The translations under genes and the position numbers were made by a program. A model generated the notes under the pieces. The model was not told where the DNA came from. It searched no databases and saw only the letters and a list, made by a program, of their open reading frames with translations. Of a DNA stretch of 64,000 nt, positions 30,047-39,079 are shown one piece after another (positions within the stretch are counted from its first letter, which is position 1; each line of letters begins with the position of its first letter). The DNA comes from Orbaceae bacterium lpD04 (GTDB lineage: Bacteria; Pseudomonadota; Gammaproteobacteria; Enterobacterales; Orbaceae): positions 1,311,488-1,375,487 of the forward strand of contig CP133967.1 in assembly GCA_036251935.1 (NCBI GenBank), in the 5' to 3' direction.

Positions 30047-32110
30047 TTGATTTATTTTAATAAAAAAAAACTAATAATGATTATCTGCACGTTTTTAGCG
30101 ATCATTTTTGTTATTTTATTGGGTTGTTTCGTTAAATTGAGTGAAAAAGATGTGGTCGATAAATATCGCTGGATGGAAACAGATCAGACATTAACTACCA
30201 ATTGGCTTTTATCTGAGTCTGAACGGTCGGAAAAAATTCTAGATACGCTACCGTTTAAATCATCGATTGAAAAAAGAGTAAGTTCATTGTCCAATTTGCA
30301 GCCTATAATTTGGGGGATCACTTATGTCCGCGATAATTGTTTCTATTTTATGCAGACGCCGGAATTTTCTTATAATCGTGTGTTTGTCAAAAATCAGGCT
30401 GGAGACGAAACATTACTCATTGATCCACCCGTTGGATACGGTGTGGATTTCTTTTCCCCCTCAAGTGATGGCAAGTATCTCGCTTATGGCATTTCAGATA
30501 ACGAGTCAGGGATTTCGTCAATTAAAATAATTAACCTACAAAATGGTGAGGCATTACACGATATTATCCCTCAGTTACGTTATCCTAGTGTTGGGTGGGC
30601 AAGGGATAACGTATCATTTTTTTATACCAAACAAACACAAAGTAAAACAGATACATTAAAGTTAAATAATGAAATATATTTTCATCATTTGGGGAAAAGT
30701 ATTGGCGACGATTTATTAATTTTTGGCGAAGAAAATATACCCAGTACTAATTTTGATACCACTAAAACGTTATCTTTCACTTTAAGTTCCAATTGGCTTG
30801 TCGTTGCGGTATCACCTTGGGTAACAGGCTACAGTAGCGACCTATATTTATCGAGTTATGATGCGGTTAGTAAAAGCGCACCTCGCTGGGTAAAAATTAT
30901 TGACGCTAGTCAAAATGTATCTCAATATATTGTTAAAGATAACTGGTTATACTTAGCTCGATATAATGAATTTTCTGGATATACTGTTTCACGTCTTAAA
31001 CTTGGTACAGTAGTAGATTTAGAAGAAAAAATTTTTGAATGGAAGTGTGGTGAACTCACTCAATTTGATATTAGCAACGATGCACTTTATATCGCCTACC
31101 ATGAATCAGGCGCTCATAAATTTGTACATATCCCTTTTTCTGATATTCATAATATTAAAAACATCACTATACCAATAGATAGTGAAGTTACAGCACTATT
31201 TTCAAGCGCAGATCGAAAAGATATTTTATTTACACTACAAAGTTGGATAAAACCACCTAAAATATTTATTTATGATCCAGATAGTCAAATAATCAAAGAT
31301 TCAAATATTATAAATTCTAACGTTTATTCATTTTCAAAATATGAATCTGAACAAAAATGGGTCACGTCAAAAGATGGTGTGCATGTACCATTAACCATTA
31401 TTCATCAAAAGGGTATTAAATTAAATGGCAATTCACCTACTTGGCTAACAACCTATGGGGCATATGGTGACAGTCAGTTTGCCTATTTTGATCCTTATCG
31501 TTTAATTTGGCTAGAAAGAGGCGGTATCATCGCCATAGCACATGTTAGAGGTGGTGGCGAGCTTGGCCCCGCATGGCATGAAGGAGGGAAGGGGGCAAAT
31601 AAAGAAAACTCAATTATCGATTTTATCAAGTGTGCCCAATACTTAATCGATAATAACTATACCAATTCCTCAAAACTTGTGATTAGTGGTCGTAGTGCCG
31701 GTGGTATTGTGATTGGTATGGCGATAACTGAGCGCCCTGATTTGTTCGCGGCGGCAGCGATCGATGTTGGAATGCTTAATATGAGCCGTTTAGATAAAAT
31801 ACCGATTGGATTTGCAAATTTTAAAAAATTTGGTTCGCCATTAAATCAACCAAAAGATTTATTAAAAATTGATGCTTATCTTAATTTACAAGATGGGGTG
31901 AAATACCCTTCGATCATTCTTGCTGTTGGTCTAAAAGATGAAAAAGTATCGCCATGGCAAACTGCTAAATTTGCAGCTCGCATTAAAGAAATAAATATTA
32001 AAACAGAAAAAATGACACTTGTGATAGCGGATAGAGATGAAGGGCACAATTTAAATAACTTTTTTAATACTCTCAATTTTTTTATTTTAAATACGACCAC
32101 TAATCAATAA
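30047..32110 (+). CDS. Membrane-anchored prolyl oligopeptidase family (S9) peptidase
   Basis: Serine peptidase with an N-terminal membrane anchor (IICTFLAIIFVILLG), a long beta-propeller-like middle, and a C-terminal alpha/beta hydrolase domain. The nucleophile motif is SGRSAGG; the acid and His are in LKDEKVSPW and DEGHN, and RGGGELG forms the oxyanion region. The start is uncertain: TTG 30047 follows GAGG, GTG 30035 and TTG 29990 extend the frame upstream, and ATG 30077 lies inside the anchor. It probably trims Pro-containing peptides outside the cytoplasm. Confidence 0.78.
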   Translation: MIYFNKKKLIMIICTFLAIIFVILLGCFVKLSEKDVVDKYRWMETDQTLTTNWLLSESERSEKILDTLPFKSSIEKRVSSLSNLQPIIWGITYVRDNCFYFMQTPEFSYNRVFVKNQAGDETLLIDPPVGYGVDFFSPSSDGKYLAYGISDNESGISSIKIINLQNGEALHDIIPQLRYPSVGWARDNVSFFYTKQTQSKTDTLKLNNEIYFHHLGKSIGDDLLIFGEENIPSTNFDTTKTLSFTLSSNWLVVAVSPWVTGYSSDLYLSSYDAVSKSAPRWVKIIDASQNVSQYIVKDNWLYLARYNEFSGYTVSRLKLGTVVDLEEKIFEWKCGELTQFDISNDALYIAYHESGAHKFVHIPFSDIHNIKNITIPIDSEVTALFSSADRKDILFTLQSWIKPPKIFIYDPDSQIIKDSNIINSNVYSFSKYESEQKWVTSKDGVHVPLTIIHQKGIKLNGNSPTWLTTYGAYGDSQFAYFDPYRLIWLERGGIIAIAHVRGGGELGPAWHEGGKGANKENSIIDFIKCAQYLIDNNYTNSSKLVISGRSAGGIVIGMAITERPDLFAAAAIDVGMLNMSRLDKIPIGFANFKKFGSPLNQPKDLLKIDAYLNLQDGVKYPSIILAVGLKDEKVSPWQTAKFAARIKEINIKTEKMTLVIADRDEGHNLNNFFNTLNFFILNTTTNQ

Positions 32111-32231
32111 TAGTTTCACAATTAGAATATTTAAACTATCGTGATTTAATATATTGTGATTGAAAAGGTGGCTTAACAAGGCGAAAGTTAACAAGATATT
32201 GATTATGGTCGTTGATTTTTAGGTATTCGCT

Positions 32232-32783
32232 TTATGGCTTGTCTGTAAAACCATTTTGCCTTGCAATATCGTCGATTTTAGCTATTAGCTCATCAAGGCT
32301 ATGGGTTCTAGCGCGGGCGCAAGCTTTGGCTTCATTACCACATATTAAGCATGTTCGCGGTGGATGGCCGAGCGCGTTTCTTGATATGCCGATGTGATTT
32401 TTTGCTGAAATAACATCAATATCCCAAAGTCTGCCAAGCGGATGTGAATCTTCAATCGCCATGCAGGCTTTTTTTAACGGTTGCTCGGCTTGATTTAGAA
32501 TAAAAAAGCCTTCAGGCCCGCTGATATCAGTATTTTTAATTACGTGAAGGCATGGTATTTGATTTTGTTGATAATAGGCCTCAATTTGTGCGCAGGCTTG
32601 ATCAAATAAGAATATTGAGCAAGGCGTTAGTTTTACGGGGCCGGGGATTGTTGTCGTGAGTGAAATTAACGGTAGTGAATATTGGTTAATTAATGTTTTT
32701 TGTAAAGCGGCGCGCTGCTCTTTAGCTGCGAGTAACTCGGTTAAAGTGATCTGGCGAGCGTTTGCAAAAGATTGATTGTTCAT
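32232..32783 (-). CDS. citX: Apo-citrate lyase phosphoribosyl-dephospho-CoA transferase
   Basis: Transfers the 2'-(5''-triphosphoribosyl)-3'-dephospho-CoA prosthetic group onto a Ser of CitD. Conserved segments seen are TTTIPGPVK, GPEGFFIL and the C-terminal HPPRTCLICG. It is 183 residues long, like E. coli CitX. It is the last gene of the - strand cit operon, behind a hairpin that may reduce its transcription relative to citDEF. Confidence 0.93.
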   Translation of the reverse strand: MNNQSFANARQITLTELLAAKEQRAALQKTLINQYSLPLISLTTTIPGPVKLTPCSIFLFDQACAQIEAYYQQNQIPCLHVIKNTDISGPEGFFILNQAEQPLKKACMAIEDSHPLGRLWDIDVISAKNHIGISRNALGHPPRTCLICGNEAKACARARTHSLDELIAKIDDIARQNGFTDKP

Positions 32784-32808
32784 AATTAATTATCGTCGTC
32801 TAAATAAA

Positions 32809-32832
32809 ATGATAGGCGTTTATGCCTACCAT
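32809..32832 (-). terminator. Attenuating hairpin between citF and citX
   Basis: On the - strand a 9-pair stem (ATGGTAGGC / GCCTATCAT, one G-T pair) with a 6-base loop is followed by TTTATTT. The weak U-tract suggests partial termination, giving less CitX than CitDEF. Confidence 0.55.
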
Positions 32833-32859
32833 TTTGATTTTATCGTTAAGTGATGCTTA

Positions 32860-34380
32860 TTATGCTTTTACTTGCCTAACTACGTCAATAACCGATCCAT
32901 CACGATAACGAACGACGCCAACAATTTTATCCATAAATTCAAGCGGTGTCGGTTCACCTGTTAGTTCGGTCGCTTTAGTATATAGTTCATTAATCGTCAT
33001 CACCGGTAATCCTGCCGCTTTTAAGCGCTCGGCAATTTCAGGCCTTGCTGGGTTAACGGCAATGCCGTGATCGGTAACTAAAACATCAACGCTTTCACCT
33101 GGGGTGATAATGGTAGTCACATTTTTGATAACCGTTGGAATGCGGCTACGAATGAGTGGCGCAACAATAATAGTTAAGTTGGCACCGGCCGCTGTATCAC
33201 AGTGGCCGCCAGAAGCGCCGCGCATAACACCATCTGAGCCTGTTAACACATTGACGTTGAAATTAAGGTCAATTTCAAGGGCACTAAGGATCACGATATC
33301 AAGCTGATCACAGCATGCCGCTTTCGAGGCTGGATTTGCATAGACATTAGTTGATATTTCAATATGATTTGGGTTTTTAGCTAAAGATATCCCCGCTGCA
33401 TTATCAAAACTTTGTGTATCAAGTAAAGTTTTAATTAAGCCTTTTTCATGGAGGTCAACAATGCTTTGCGTTATCCCACCTAAGGCGAAGCTGGCAGTAA
33501 TGTTATTTGCTACCATTTTATCTTCAAGGAACCTTGTTGCCGCTGTTGATGAGGCGCCAGATCCGGTTTGAATTGAAAAGCCATCTTTAAAGTAACCAGA
33601 ATGCTCAATCACTCTTGCCGCATATTTAGCAATCATAAGCTCACGAGGATTACTGGTTATTCGTGCAGCGCCAACACTAATTTTAGTTGCATCTCCCACT
33701 TCGTCAACTTTTACAATGTAATCCGCTTGATCTTGTTTAATGCTCGCCGGTTCATTAGGAAATGGCGCAATATCTTGCGTTAATAAGATGACTTTTTTAG
33801 CATACTGCGCATCAACCATTGCATAACCAAGCGAGCCACAACGTGATTTACCCGATATTCCATTAGCATTACCAAATTCATCGCTGGTTGAAACTGCTAA
33901 AAATGCGATATCAATATTAATTTCGCCACTTTGGATTAGTTTAACTCGCCCGCCATGCGAATGAATATGTACCGGTTTTTCCATTAAGCCATTTGAGATT
34001 GCTTCGGCCAGTTTACCACGCATTCCTGAGGTATAAATTTGAGTGATAACACCAGATTTAATGTGTTCAATTAATGGTGTATTGCATGAAAGCAGTGAGC
34101 TTGATGCTAACGTTAAATTTTTAATGCCTTTTTTAGCAATGATATCCATTACCAAATTGATGATTTTATCACCTTCACGAAACGCATGATGGAAAGAGAT
34201 CGTCATGCCATCGGTTAAGCCACATTTGGTTATTGCCTCTTCAATTGATTGGCATAATTTACGTTCATGTTTTTGCGCAAAATTAGCTAGGTAAGGGGTG
34301 GTTGTATTGGCGCCAGTGAAAGGGGCAAGGCCTTTAAGCTGTGGGTATTGGGCCGCCAATACCTCAATATTTTTAGTCAT
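32860..34380 (-). CDS. citF: Citrate lyase alpha subunit
   Basis: Citrate:acetyl-ACP transferase subunit of citrate lyase. It is 506 residues long (E. coli CitF 510). Family segments include GLAPFTGANTTTP near the N-terminus, ISFHHAFREGDK, and GSDGVMRGASGGHCDTAAGA near residue 380. It follows citE by 15 bases in the lyase operon. Confidence 0.97.
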   Translation of the reverse strand: MTKNIEVLAAQYPQLKGLAPFTGANTTTPYLANFAQKHERKLCQSIEEAITKCGLTDGMTISFHHAFREGDKIINLVMDIIAKKGIKNLTLASSSLLSCNTPLIEHIKSGVITQIYTSGMRGKLAEAISNGLMEKPVHIHSHGGRVKLIQSGEINIDIAFLAVSTSDEFGNANGISGKSRCGSLGYAMVDAQYAKKVILLTQDIAPFPNEPASIKQDQADYIVKVDEVGDATKISVGAARITSNPRELMIAKYAARVIEHSGYFKDGFSIQTGSGASSTAATRFLEDKMVANNITASFALGGITQSIVDLHEKGLIKTLLDTQSFDNAAGISLAKNPNHIEISTNVYANPASKAACCDQLDIVILSALEIDLNFNVNVLTGSDGVMRGASGGHCDTAAGANLTIIVAPLIRSRIPTVIKNVTTIITPGESVDVLVTDHGIAVNPARPEIAERLKAAGLPVMTINELYTKATELTGEPTPLEFMDKIVGVVRYRDGSVIDVVRQVKA

Positions 34381-34395
34381 AATCGTTATTCCTTT

Positions 34396-35280
34396 TTATT
34401 CCTGACGAACACCAGACATGTTAGCAAGTTCAATTACCATTTGGGCTCGGGTAATTATCGGCGCATCAATCATTTTGCCATTTAGCGACACAACGCCAAG
34501 TCCTTGTCTTTCACCTTCAATTGCGGCTTCAACAATTTCTTTCGCATTATCAAGATCTTTTTGGCTTGGTGCGTAAGCATTATGTAATAGCTCTATTTGT
34601 CTTGGGTTGATTAATGATTTACCGTTAAAGCCGAGTTGTTTTACGCGTTTTACTTCACGTAAAAATCCTTCGTCGTCATTCACATTTGAATAAACCACAT
34701 CAAAAGCATCAATTTTAGCAACGCGAGCGGCATGTAATACTGCGCAGCGTGCATAAAATAGTTCTTGCCCATCACCGCGCTCGGTTTGCATATCAACTAA
34801 ATAGTCAAAAGCGGCTAAAGCAATGGCAATCATTCGTGAACTTGACTTGGCTATTGATACCGCATTAACTACGCCTTCTGCTGATTCGATTGCTGCAATA
34901 ATTTTAGTGGAGCCAATTGGGCGATTTAGCTCTTTTTCAATACGCACTATATGGGCTTCTAATTGATGCACATTCTCAGCGCTATGAGTCATTGGTAAGC
35001 GCACTACATCAACTCCAGCGCGCACTACAGCTTCTAGATCATCTAGGCCAAATGGTGTATCAAGTGCGTTGATCCTAACGACAGTTTCAATACCCATTTT
35101 TTGGTAAATACCCAGCTTTAAGGTGTGCGCAACTAATAAACGGGCGGTATCTTTTTCTTTAATTGAAACGGCATCTTCAAGATCAAACATAATTGAGTCA
35201 GGTTTGTAGACAAATGATGTTGATAACATGGCTGCATTTGCGCCGGGAAGGAATAACATGCTGCGTCTTAATTTTTTCAT
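34396..35280 (-). CDS. citE: Citrate lyase beta subunit (citryl-ACP lyase)
   Basis: Cleaves citryl-ACP to acetyl-ACP and oxaloacetate. TIM-barrel motifs: [13 protein letters not shown] at the N-terminus, MFDLEDAVS with metal-binding acids, and AAIESAEGV. The start is ATG 35280 (MKKLRRS), which overlaps the citD stop as ATGA, so the two are translationally coupled; a longer upstream frame to 35355 runs through citD and is rejected. Length 294. Confidence 0.96.
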   Translation of the reverse strand: MKKLRRSMLFLPGANAAMLSTSFVYKPDSIMFDLEDAVSIKEKDTARLLVAHTLKLGIYQKMGIETVVRINALDTPFGLDDLEAVVRAGVDVVRLPMTHSAENVHQLEAHIVRIEKELNRPIGSTKIIAAIESAEGVVNAVSIAKSSSRMIAIALAAFDYLVDMQTERGDGQELFYARCAVLHAARVAKIDAFDVVYSNVNDDEGFLREVKRVKQLGFNGKSLINPRQIELLHNAYAPSQKDLDNAKEIVEAAIEGERQGLGVVSLNGKMIDAPIITRAQMVIELANMSGVRQE

Positions 35281-35564
35281 AATAGTTCGCTCCATTGCGC
35301 TTTGTCTTTTGATGCTCTTAGTACTGCGCTTTGTATTCTTGCGGTAATAACACAATCTAACGCGCCTTTATCATCAATAATGATGAGCCCGTTATTAACA
35401 TTTAAACTAGCAAGGGTGCTTTCAACCACGTGCCGAATTTGTTTGCCAAATTGTTTATTGACATCGCTATTAATGACGATTTCTAGCTGCTCACTTGGCT
35501 CTATTTTTACCAGTAAATCGCTTGATTCTAATGTGCCAGCAAGGGCAGTTTGGGTTATTTTCAT
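35277..35564 (-). CDS. citD: Citrate lyase acyl carrier protein (gamma subunit)
   Basis: Small 95-residue ACP that carries the CoA-derived prosthetic group on a Ser of LESSDLLV (Ser14, as I recall for E. coli; Ser15 adjoins it). It starts 8 bases after citC and overlaps citE by 4 bases, which fits equal production of lyase subunits. Confidence 0.95.
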   Translation of the reverse strand: MKITQTALAGTLESSDLLVKIEPSEQLEIVINSDVNKQFGKQIRHVVESTLASLNVNNGLIIIDDKGALDCVITARIQSAVLRASKDKAQWSELL

Positions 35565-35572
35565 ATTTTTAC

Positions 35573-36601
35573 CTATTGATTTTTAATCGCATAATGCTGC
35601 TCAATATAAGCCCATGTGGAAGGTGGAACTAATGCATGAACTTGTTGATATTTTTTTTGCATTAATAATGACCTCACTCTTGATGCCGAGATCACATCAT
35701 CGTCATGGGTAACTCTTGCTATTTCAATAACAGTAATCGTTGGTGATGTTGATTTGTCTTCACTTTGTAGCCACTCTTTCATCGCCTGATTGTAGGCGTT
35801 TGTCACTTCACTATATGGCTCTGTGCCTACAAACCTTTTTGAAATCGAGAGGGCTGGTGCGATATATTGCCTAAAGATGAGCAAATCGATAGCCATATAA
35901 CTTTGTTCGATAAGTGTTTGTTCTTTTAAAAAGTAACTTGGAAAGGTTGCTTTTGAAATGATGTAGGCTGATCCCGGCAATACGATGACATTTTTTAAAT
36001 GACTAACACCTTCTTTAACAAGTTTATAGCGCACCTCACTTGAAAATAATGAGGCATCTTCACTAACCACAAAGATATATAACCAATCTACTTTTTTTGC
36101 TGCTTGCTCTGCTAAATAAAGGTGACCACTGGTAAATGGGTTGGCATTCATAACGATTGCGCCACACGTTCCTGATTTTTTTTGTTTAACTAATGTATTG
36201 CAGTAATGTGATATGCCAACTGGCGTATTTTCCATTAATGTAATAATGCCCGGTAACTGTGCGATAGGGTAGAACCCACAGGCTTTAAATAAGTGGACAT
36301 TCTCTGGCTTGGTATAAAGAAAAAGATGATGCAGCCCTTTATCATGGGCTAACTCAAGCACTTGGTTAATTAAGCTTAAGGTGATATTACTCCCTTGATA
36401 ATTGGGGTGCACCGCAACGCACTTAATCACATTATGATCCAGTCCCGCACAAGCGATGATTTCTTTTTCAACGATCCCAACAATGATATGATCAAGATTA
36501 GGATCGAGATTGAGGTTAACGCTTTGTAGCAAATTTTTAATCGAGTCTAAAACGACTTGATCGTTAATGCCTGAGAATGTTTTAAATGTTGGCTCTATCA
36601 T
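35573..36601 (-). CDS. citC: [Citrate (pro-3S)-lyase] ligase
   Basis: Acetylates the thiol of the citrate lyase prosthetic group with ATP and acetate, switching the enzyme on. It has an N-terminal GNAT-like region (GCNV-type KCVAVHPNYQGS) and a C-terminal nucleotidyltransferase domain with MNANPFTSGHLYLAEQA (the HxGH-type motif) and ASRVRSLL. Length 342 (E. coli 352). It directly follows the FAH gene with one base between them. Confidence 0.95.
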   Translation of the reverse strand: MIEPTFKTFSGINDQVVLDSIKNLLQSVNLNLDPNLDHIIVGIVEKEIIACAGLDHNVIKCVAVHPNYQGSNITLSLINQVLELAHDKGLHHLFLYTKPENVHLFKACGFYPIAQLPGIITLMENTPVGISHYCNTLVKQKKSGTCGAIVMNANPFTSGHLYLAEQAAKKVDWLYIFVVSEDASLFSSEVRYKLVKEGVSHLKNVIVLPGSAYIISKATFPSYFLKEQTLIEQSYMAIDLLIFRQYIAPALSISKRFVGTEPYSEVTNAYNQAMKEWLQSEDKSTSPTITVIEIARVTHDDDVISASRVRSLLMQKKYQQVHALVPPSTWAYIEQHYAIKNQ

Positions 36602-36602
36602 A

Positions 36603-37442
36603 TTATTCAGCTATAACGGTATTGATTAAATGACCAATTTTTTCAATTTCAACTTCAATAACATCACCGGCTTGCATAAAGAGTGGTGGAGTACGCTTTT
36701 TACCAACTCCACCCGGTGATCCCGTTAAAATAACGTCACCCGGTGATAACTTGGTAAATGTACTGATATAGGCGATAATTTCAGGAACTTTATGCACCAT
36801 ATTACCCAGTACATCAGATTGCACCATTTGATGATTTAAGTAGGTTTTAATGGTTAATGAGTCAAAATCATCGATCTCATCAATGGTTGTTAAATAAGGC
36901 CCAAGCGCACCAGTTTTTGGCCAGTTTTTACCTGCCGTAAACCACGTGTGCTGCCAGTCTCTAACCGAACCATCCATGTAGCAACTATAACCCGCAACAT
37001 ATTGCAACGCATCTTGCGCTGAAATTCGAAAACAAGGTTTACCAATAATAATGGCAAGTTCGCCTTCGTAGTCGAATTCTTGGGTTTCAGTAGGTTTTAG
37101 TATTGGTGTGTTGTGGCCGACTTGTGTATCAGGAAAACGGACAAATAGGGTGACAGCTTGGTCTAATGCATCAAATTCTTTTCGTTTATCAGCATAATTC
37201 ATTCCTGCGCAGAGGATCTTATTCGGGTTTGGGATCACCGGTAAAAAAGTGATGTAGCGCATATCGGTTGTTGCGGCGCTATGGCTAAGCATTTTTGCTT
37301 TTTCCATTCCCTTCGCGCATCCAATTAGTGATTTTAGGTCTGGATAGTTTTCACCTAATTGTGATTTTAAATCAATAATTCCTTTATCAGTAAAGATGCC
37401 ATAACTTGGACTATTTGATAAAAGATAGCTAATAAATTTCAT
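36603..37442 (-). CDS. FAH-family hydrolase, candidate oxaloacetate decarboxylase
   Basis: A 279-residue protein of the fumarylacetoacetate hydrolase family. The metal site is visible as DYEGELAIIIGK (Glu-x-Glu) with a downstream Asp in YMDGSVRDWQ; KILCAGMNYADK and DVILTGSPGGVG are also family hallmarks. It lies between citS and citC in the cit operon, one base from citC. Some FAH proteins (FAHD1) decarboxylate oxaloacetate. As no OadGAB is seen here, that activity would suit the pathway, but this is inference; other beta-keto acid substrates are possible. Confidence 0.85.
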   Translation of the reverse strand: MKFISYLLSNSPSYGIFTDKGIIDLKSQLGENYPDLKSLIGCAKGMEKAKMLSHSAATTDMRYITFLPVIPNPNKILCAGMNYADKRKEFDALDQAVTLFVRFPDTQVGHNTPILKPTETQEFDYEGELAIIIGKPCFRISAQDALQYVAGYSCYMDGSVRDWQHTWFTAGKNWPKTGALGPYLTTIDEIDDFDSLTIKTYLNHQMVQSDVLGNMVHKVPEIIAYISTFTKLSPGDVILTGSPGGVGKKRTPPLFMQAGDVIEVEIEKIGHLINTVIAE

Positions 37443-37527
37443 TTTAATGCCTTTGGTTATTTATGCTAACGGCTTTGTTTTAATTAATTAGCCGATAGCA
37501 TTTGTTTTTTTCGTGATATTTTATTGG

Positions 37528-38886
37528 TTATACTAAGAAATTGCCGAGTATAAGTAGTGAAACTGAAACGTTAATTGCGCCACCAATTCTTGTAGCAATT
37601 TGGGCAAACGGCATTAGTTCCATTCTTTCAGCCGCCGTTAATATAGCAACGTCACCGGTTCCACCTTGGCCGCTTTGACAGCATGAAATGACAGCTGCAT
37701 CAATTGGGTACATGCCTAATTTTTTTGCAACAAAAAAGCCTGTAACAACTAATGAAACAACCGTACATGCAATGACAATGATATTAACGATAGTAAATGC
37801 TTCAACAATTCTTTCCCATGGCGTTATCGCAACACCGACAGCAAATAAAATTGGGTAAGTTACCGAAGTTTGGAAGAATTTGTAAACAACTTGTGAACCA
37901 CCAAGAATTTTAGGTGAAACGCAGTGGGTTAATTTAACAAATACAGCGGCAAATAACATACCTACAGGCGCGGGTAAGCCAATCCATTTGTGGCCAAGCA
38001 TACCAACCATATAAAGCATCGCAGCAAGTAACACGCCTGATGCAAATACTGTTACGTCAGTGGTTATTTCAGTTTTAGTATTTGATGAAACTTTATCTTC
38101 AGTGCCATCTGACGGCATTAATTTACCGTTACCCGTTAAATGTGGGTAGATTTTTCCTAAACGATTTAAGATCCCCGCGCAAATGATCCCTGTTAAGCCA
38201 CCAAGCATTACAATGGGTAGTACTCTACCTAATGCATCACCTTGTTCCATCCCTAAAATTGAAGCATAACCAATTGATAATGGGATAGCACCTTCACCAA
38301 CGCCGCCAGCCATAATTGGTAGCACTAAAAAGAAGAATGTTTCAAAAGGTGATAGGCCAAGTAACACGCCCATACCAACACCGACTAACATTCCAACAAT
38401 TTCGCCACATAGCATTGGAACAAAAATACGTAAAAAACCTTGAATTAAAGTACGGCGATCCATACTCATAATACTACCGACAATGATGCAGCAGATATAA
38501 AGATAAAGGATATGGGTATCTTTATAAAATTTAGTTGTTGCTTCGATAATTGGGGTAGGTAGAACGCCATAATAAACTAATGCAGAAGGGATAAAGGTCG
38601 CACAAATTGCCGCGGCGCCCATTTTACCAATAATAGGTAATCTTTTGCCAAATTCACCACATAAAAAACCAAAAAAAGCACAGGTAACAACCATAACAAC
38701 TATGTCAGAGGGTAATTTACCAGCATAAAAGACTTCTGAAAAAATAAGCACACCGGCGATGATAAAGAAGGGTAACGGAATGATCCCAACTTTATAATTA
38801 TCTAACAAATTCCACCAGCCAGTGGGCCAAAAGCGCTTTTTTTCTTTTGTAGAGGCAGATCGATCTATACTTTCTGTTTTATTCAT
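37528..38886 (-). CDS. citS: Citrate:Na+ symporter, 2-hydroxycarboxylate transporter family
   Basis: Na+-coupled citrate importer of the 2HCT family. The two re-entrant-loop motifs are visible: AGGVGEGAIPLS near residue 195 and SGQGGTGDVAIL near residue 410, within about 11 membrane helices. I start it at ATG 38886 (MNKTESID) behind GGAG, giving 452 residues (Klebsiella CitS 446). It is the first gene of the - strand cit operon, divergent from its likely regulator citAB. Confidence 0.93.
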   Translation of the reverse strand: MNKTESIDRSASTKEKKRFWPTGWWNLLDNYKVGIIPLPFFIIAGVLIFSEVFYAGKLPSDIVVMVVTCAFFGFLCGEFGKRLPIIGKMGAAAICATFIPSALVYYGVLPTPIIEATTKFYKDTHILYLYICCIIVGSIMSMDRRTLIQGFLRIFVPMLCGEIVGMLVGVGMGVLLGLSPFETFFFLVLPIMAGGVGEGAIPLSIGYASILGMEQGDALGRVLPIVMLGGLTGIICAGILNRLGKIYPHLTGNGKLMPSDGTEDKVSSNTKTEITTDVTVFASGVLLAAMLYMVGMLGHKWIGLPAPVGMLFAAVFVKLTHCVSPKILGGSQVVYKFFQTSVTYPILFAVGVAITPWERIVEAFTIVNIIVIACTVVSLVVTGFFVAKKLGMYPIDAAVISCCQSGQGGTGDVAILTAAERMELMPFAQIATRIGGAINVSVSLLILGNFLV

Positions 38887-39079
38887 TATGTTACTCCATT
38901 TTATTTTAATAATACGTTGGCGCACATAATAATGAATTAAAGCTAATGGTTTTGTGATATAGGTCATCATTTTTTAGTGGTTTTAAAGGTTTTAATGTCG
39001 CTATAGGTTTTAAAGCTATTTATAATAGCCGCACATAATTGTTACCGTTGGTAGTTAATAAGATAGTTAAATAGGTATT
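38887..39079. promoter_or_regulatory. citS / citA divergent control region
   Basis: 193 AT-rich bases between the divergent cit operon and citAB. In related systems CitB binds such a shared region in response to citrate. I cannot point to a specific box with confidence. Confidence 0.45.

Noticed and set aside
34396-35355. citE starting at 35355
   Set aside because: The extra 25 residues read through citD in another frame; the ATG at 35280 gives the standard citE N-terminus and an ATGA overlap.
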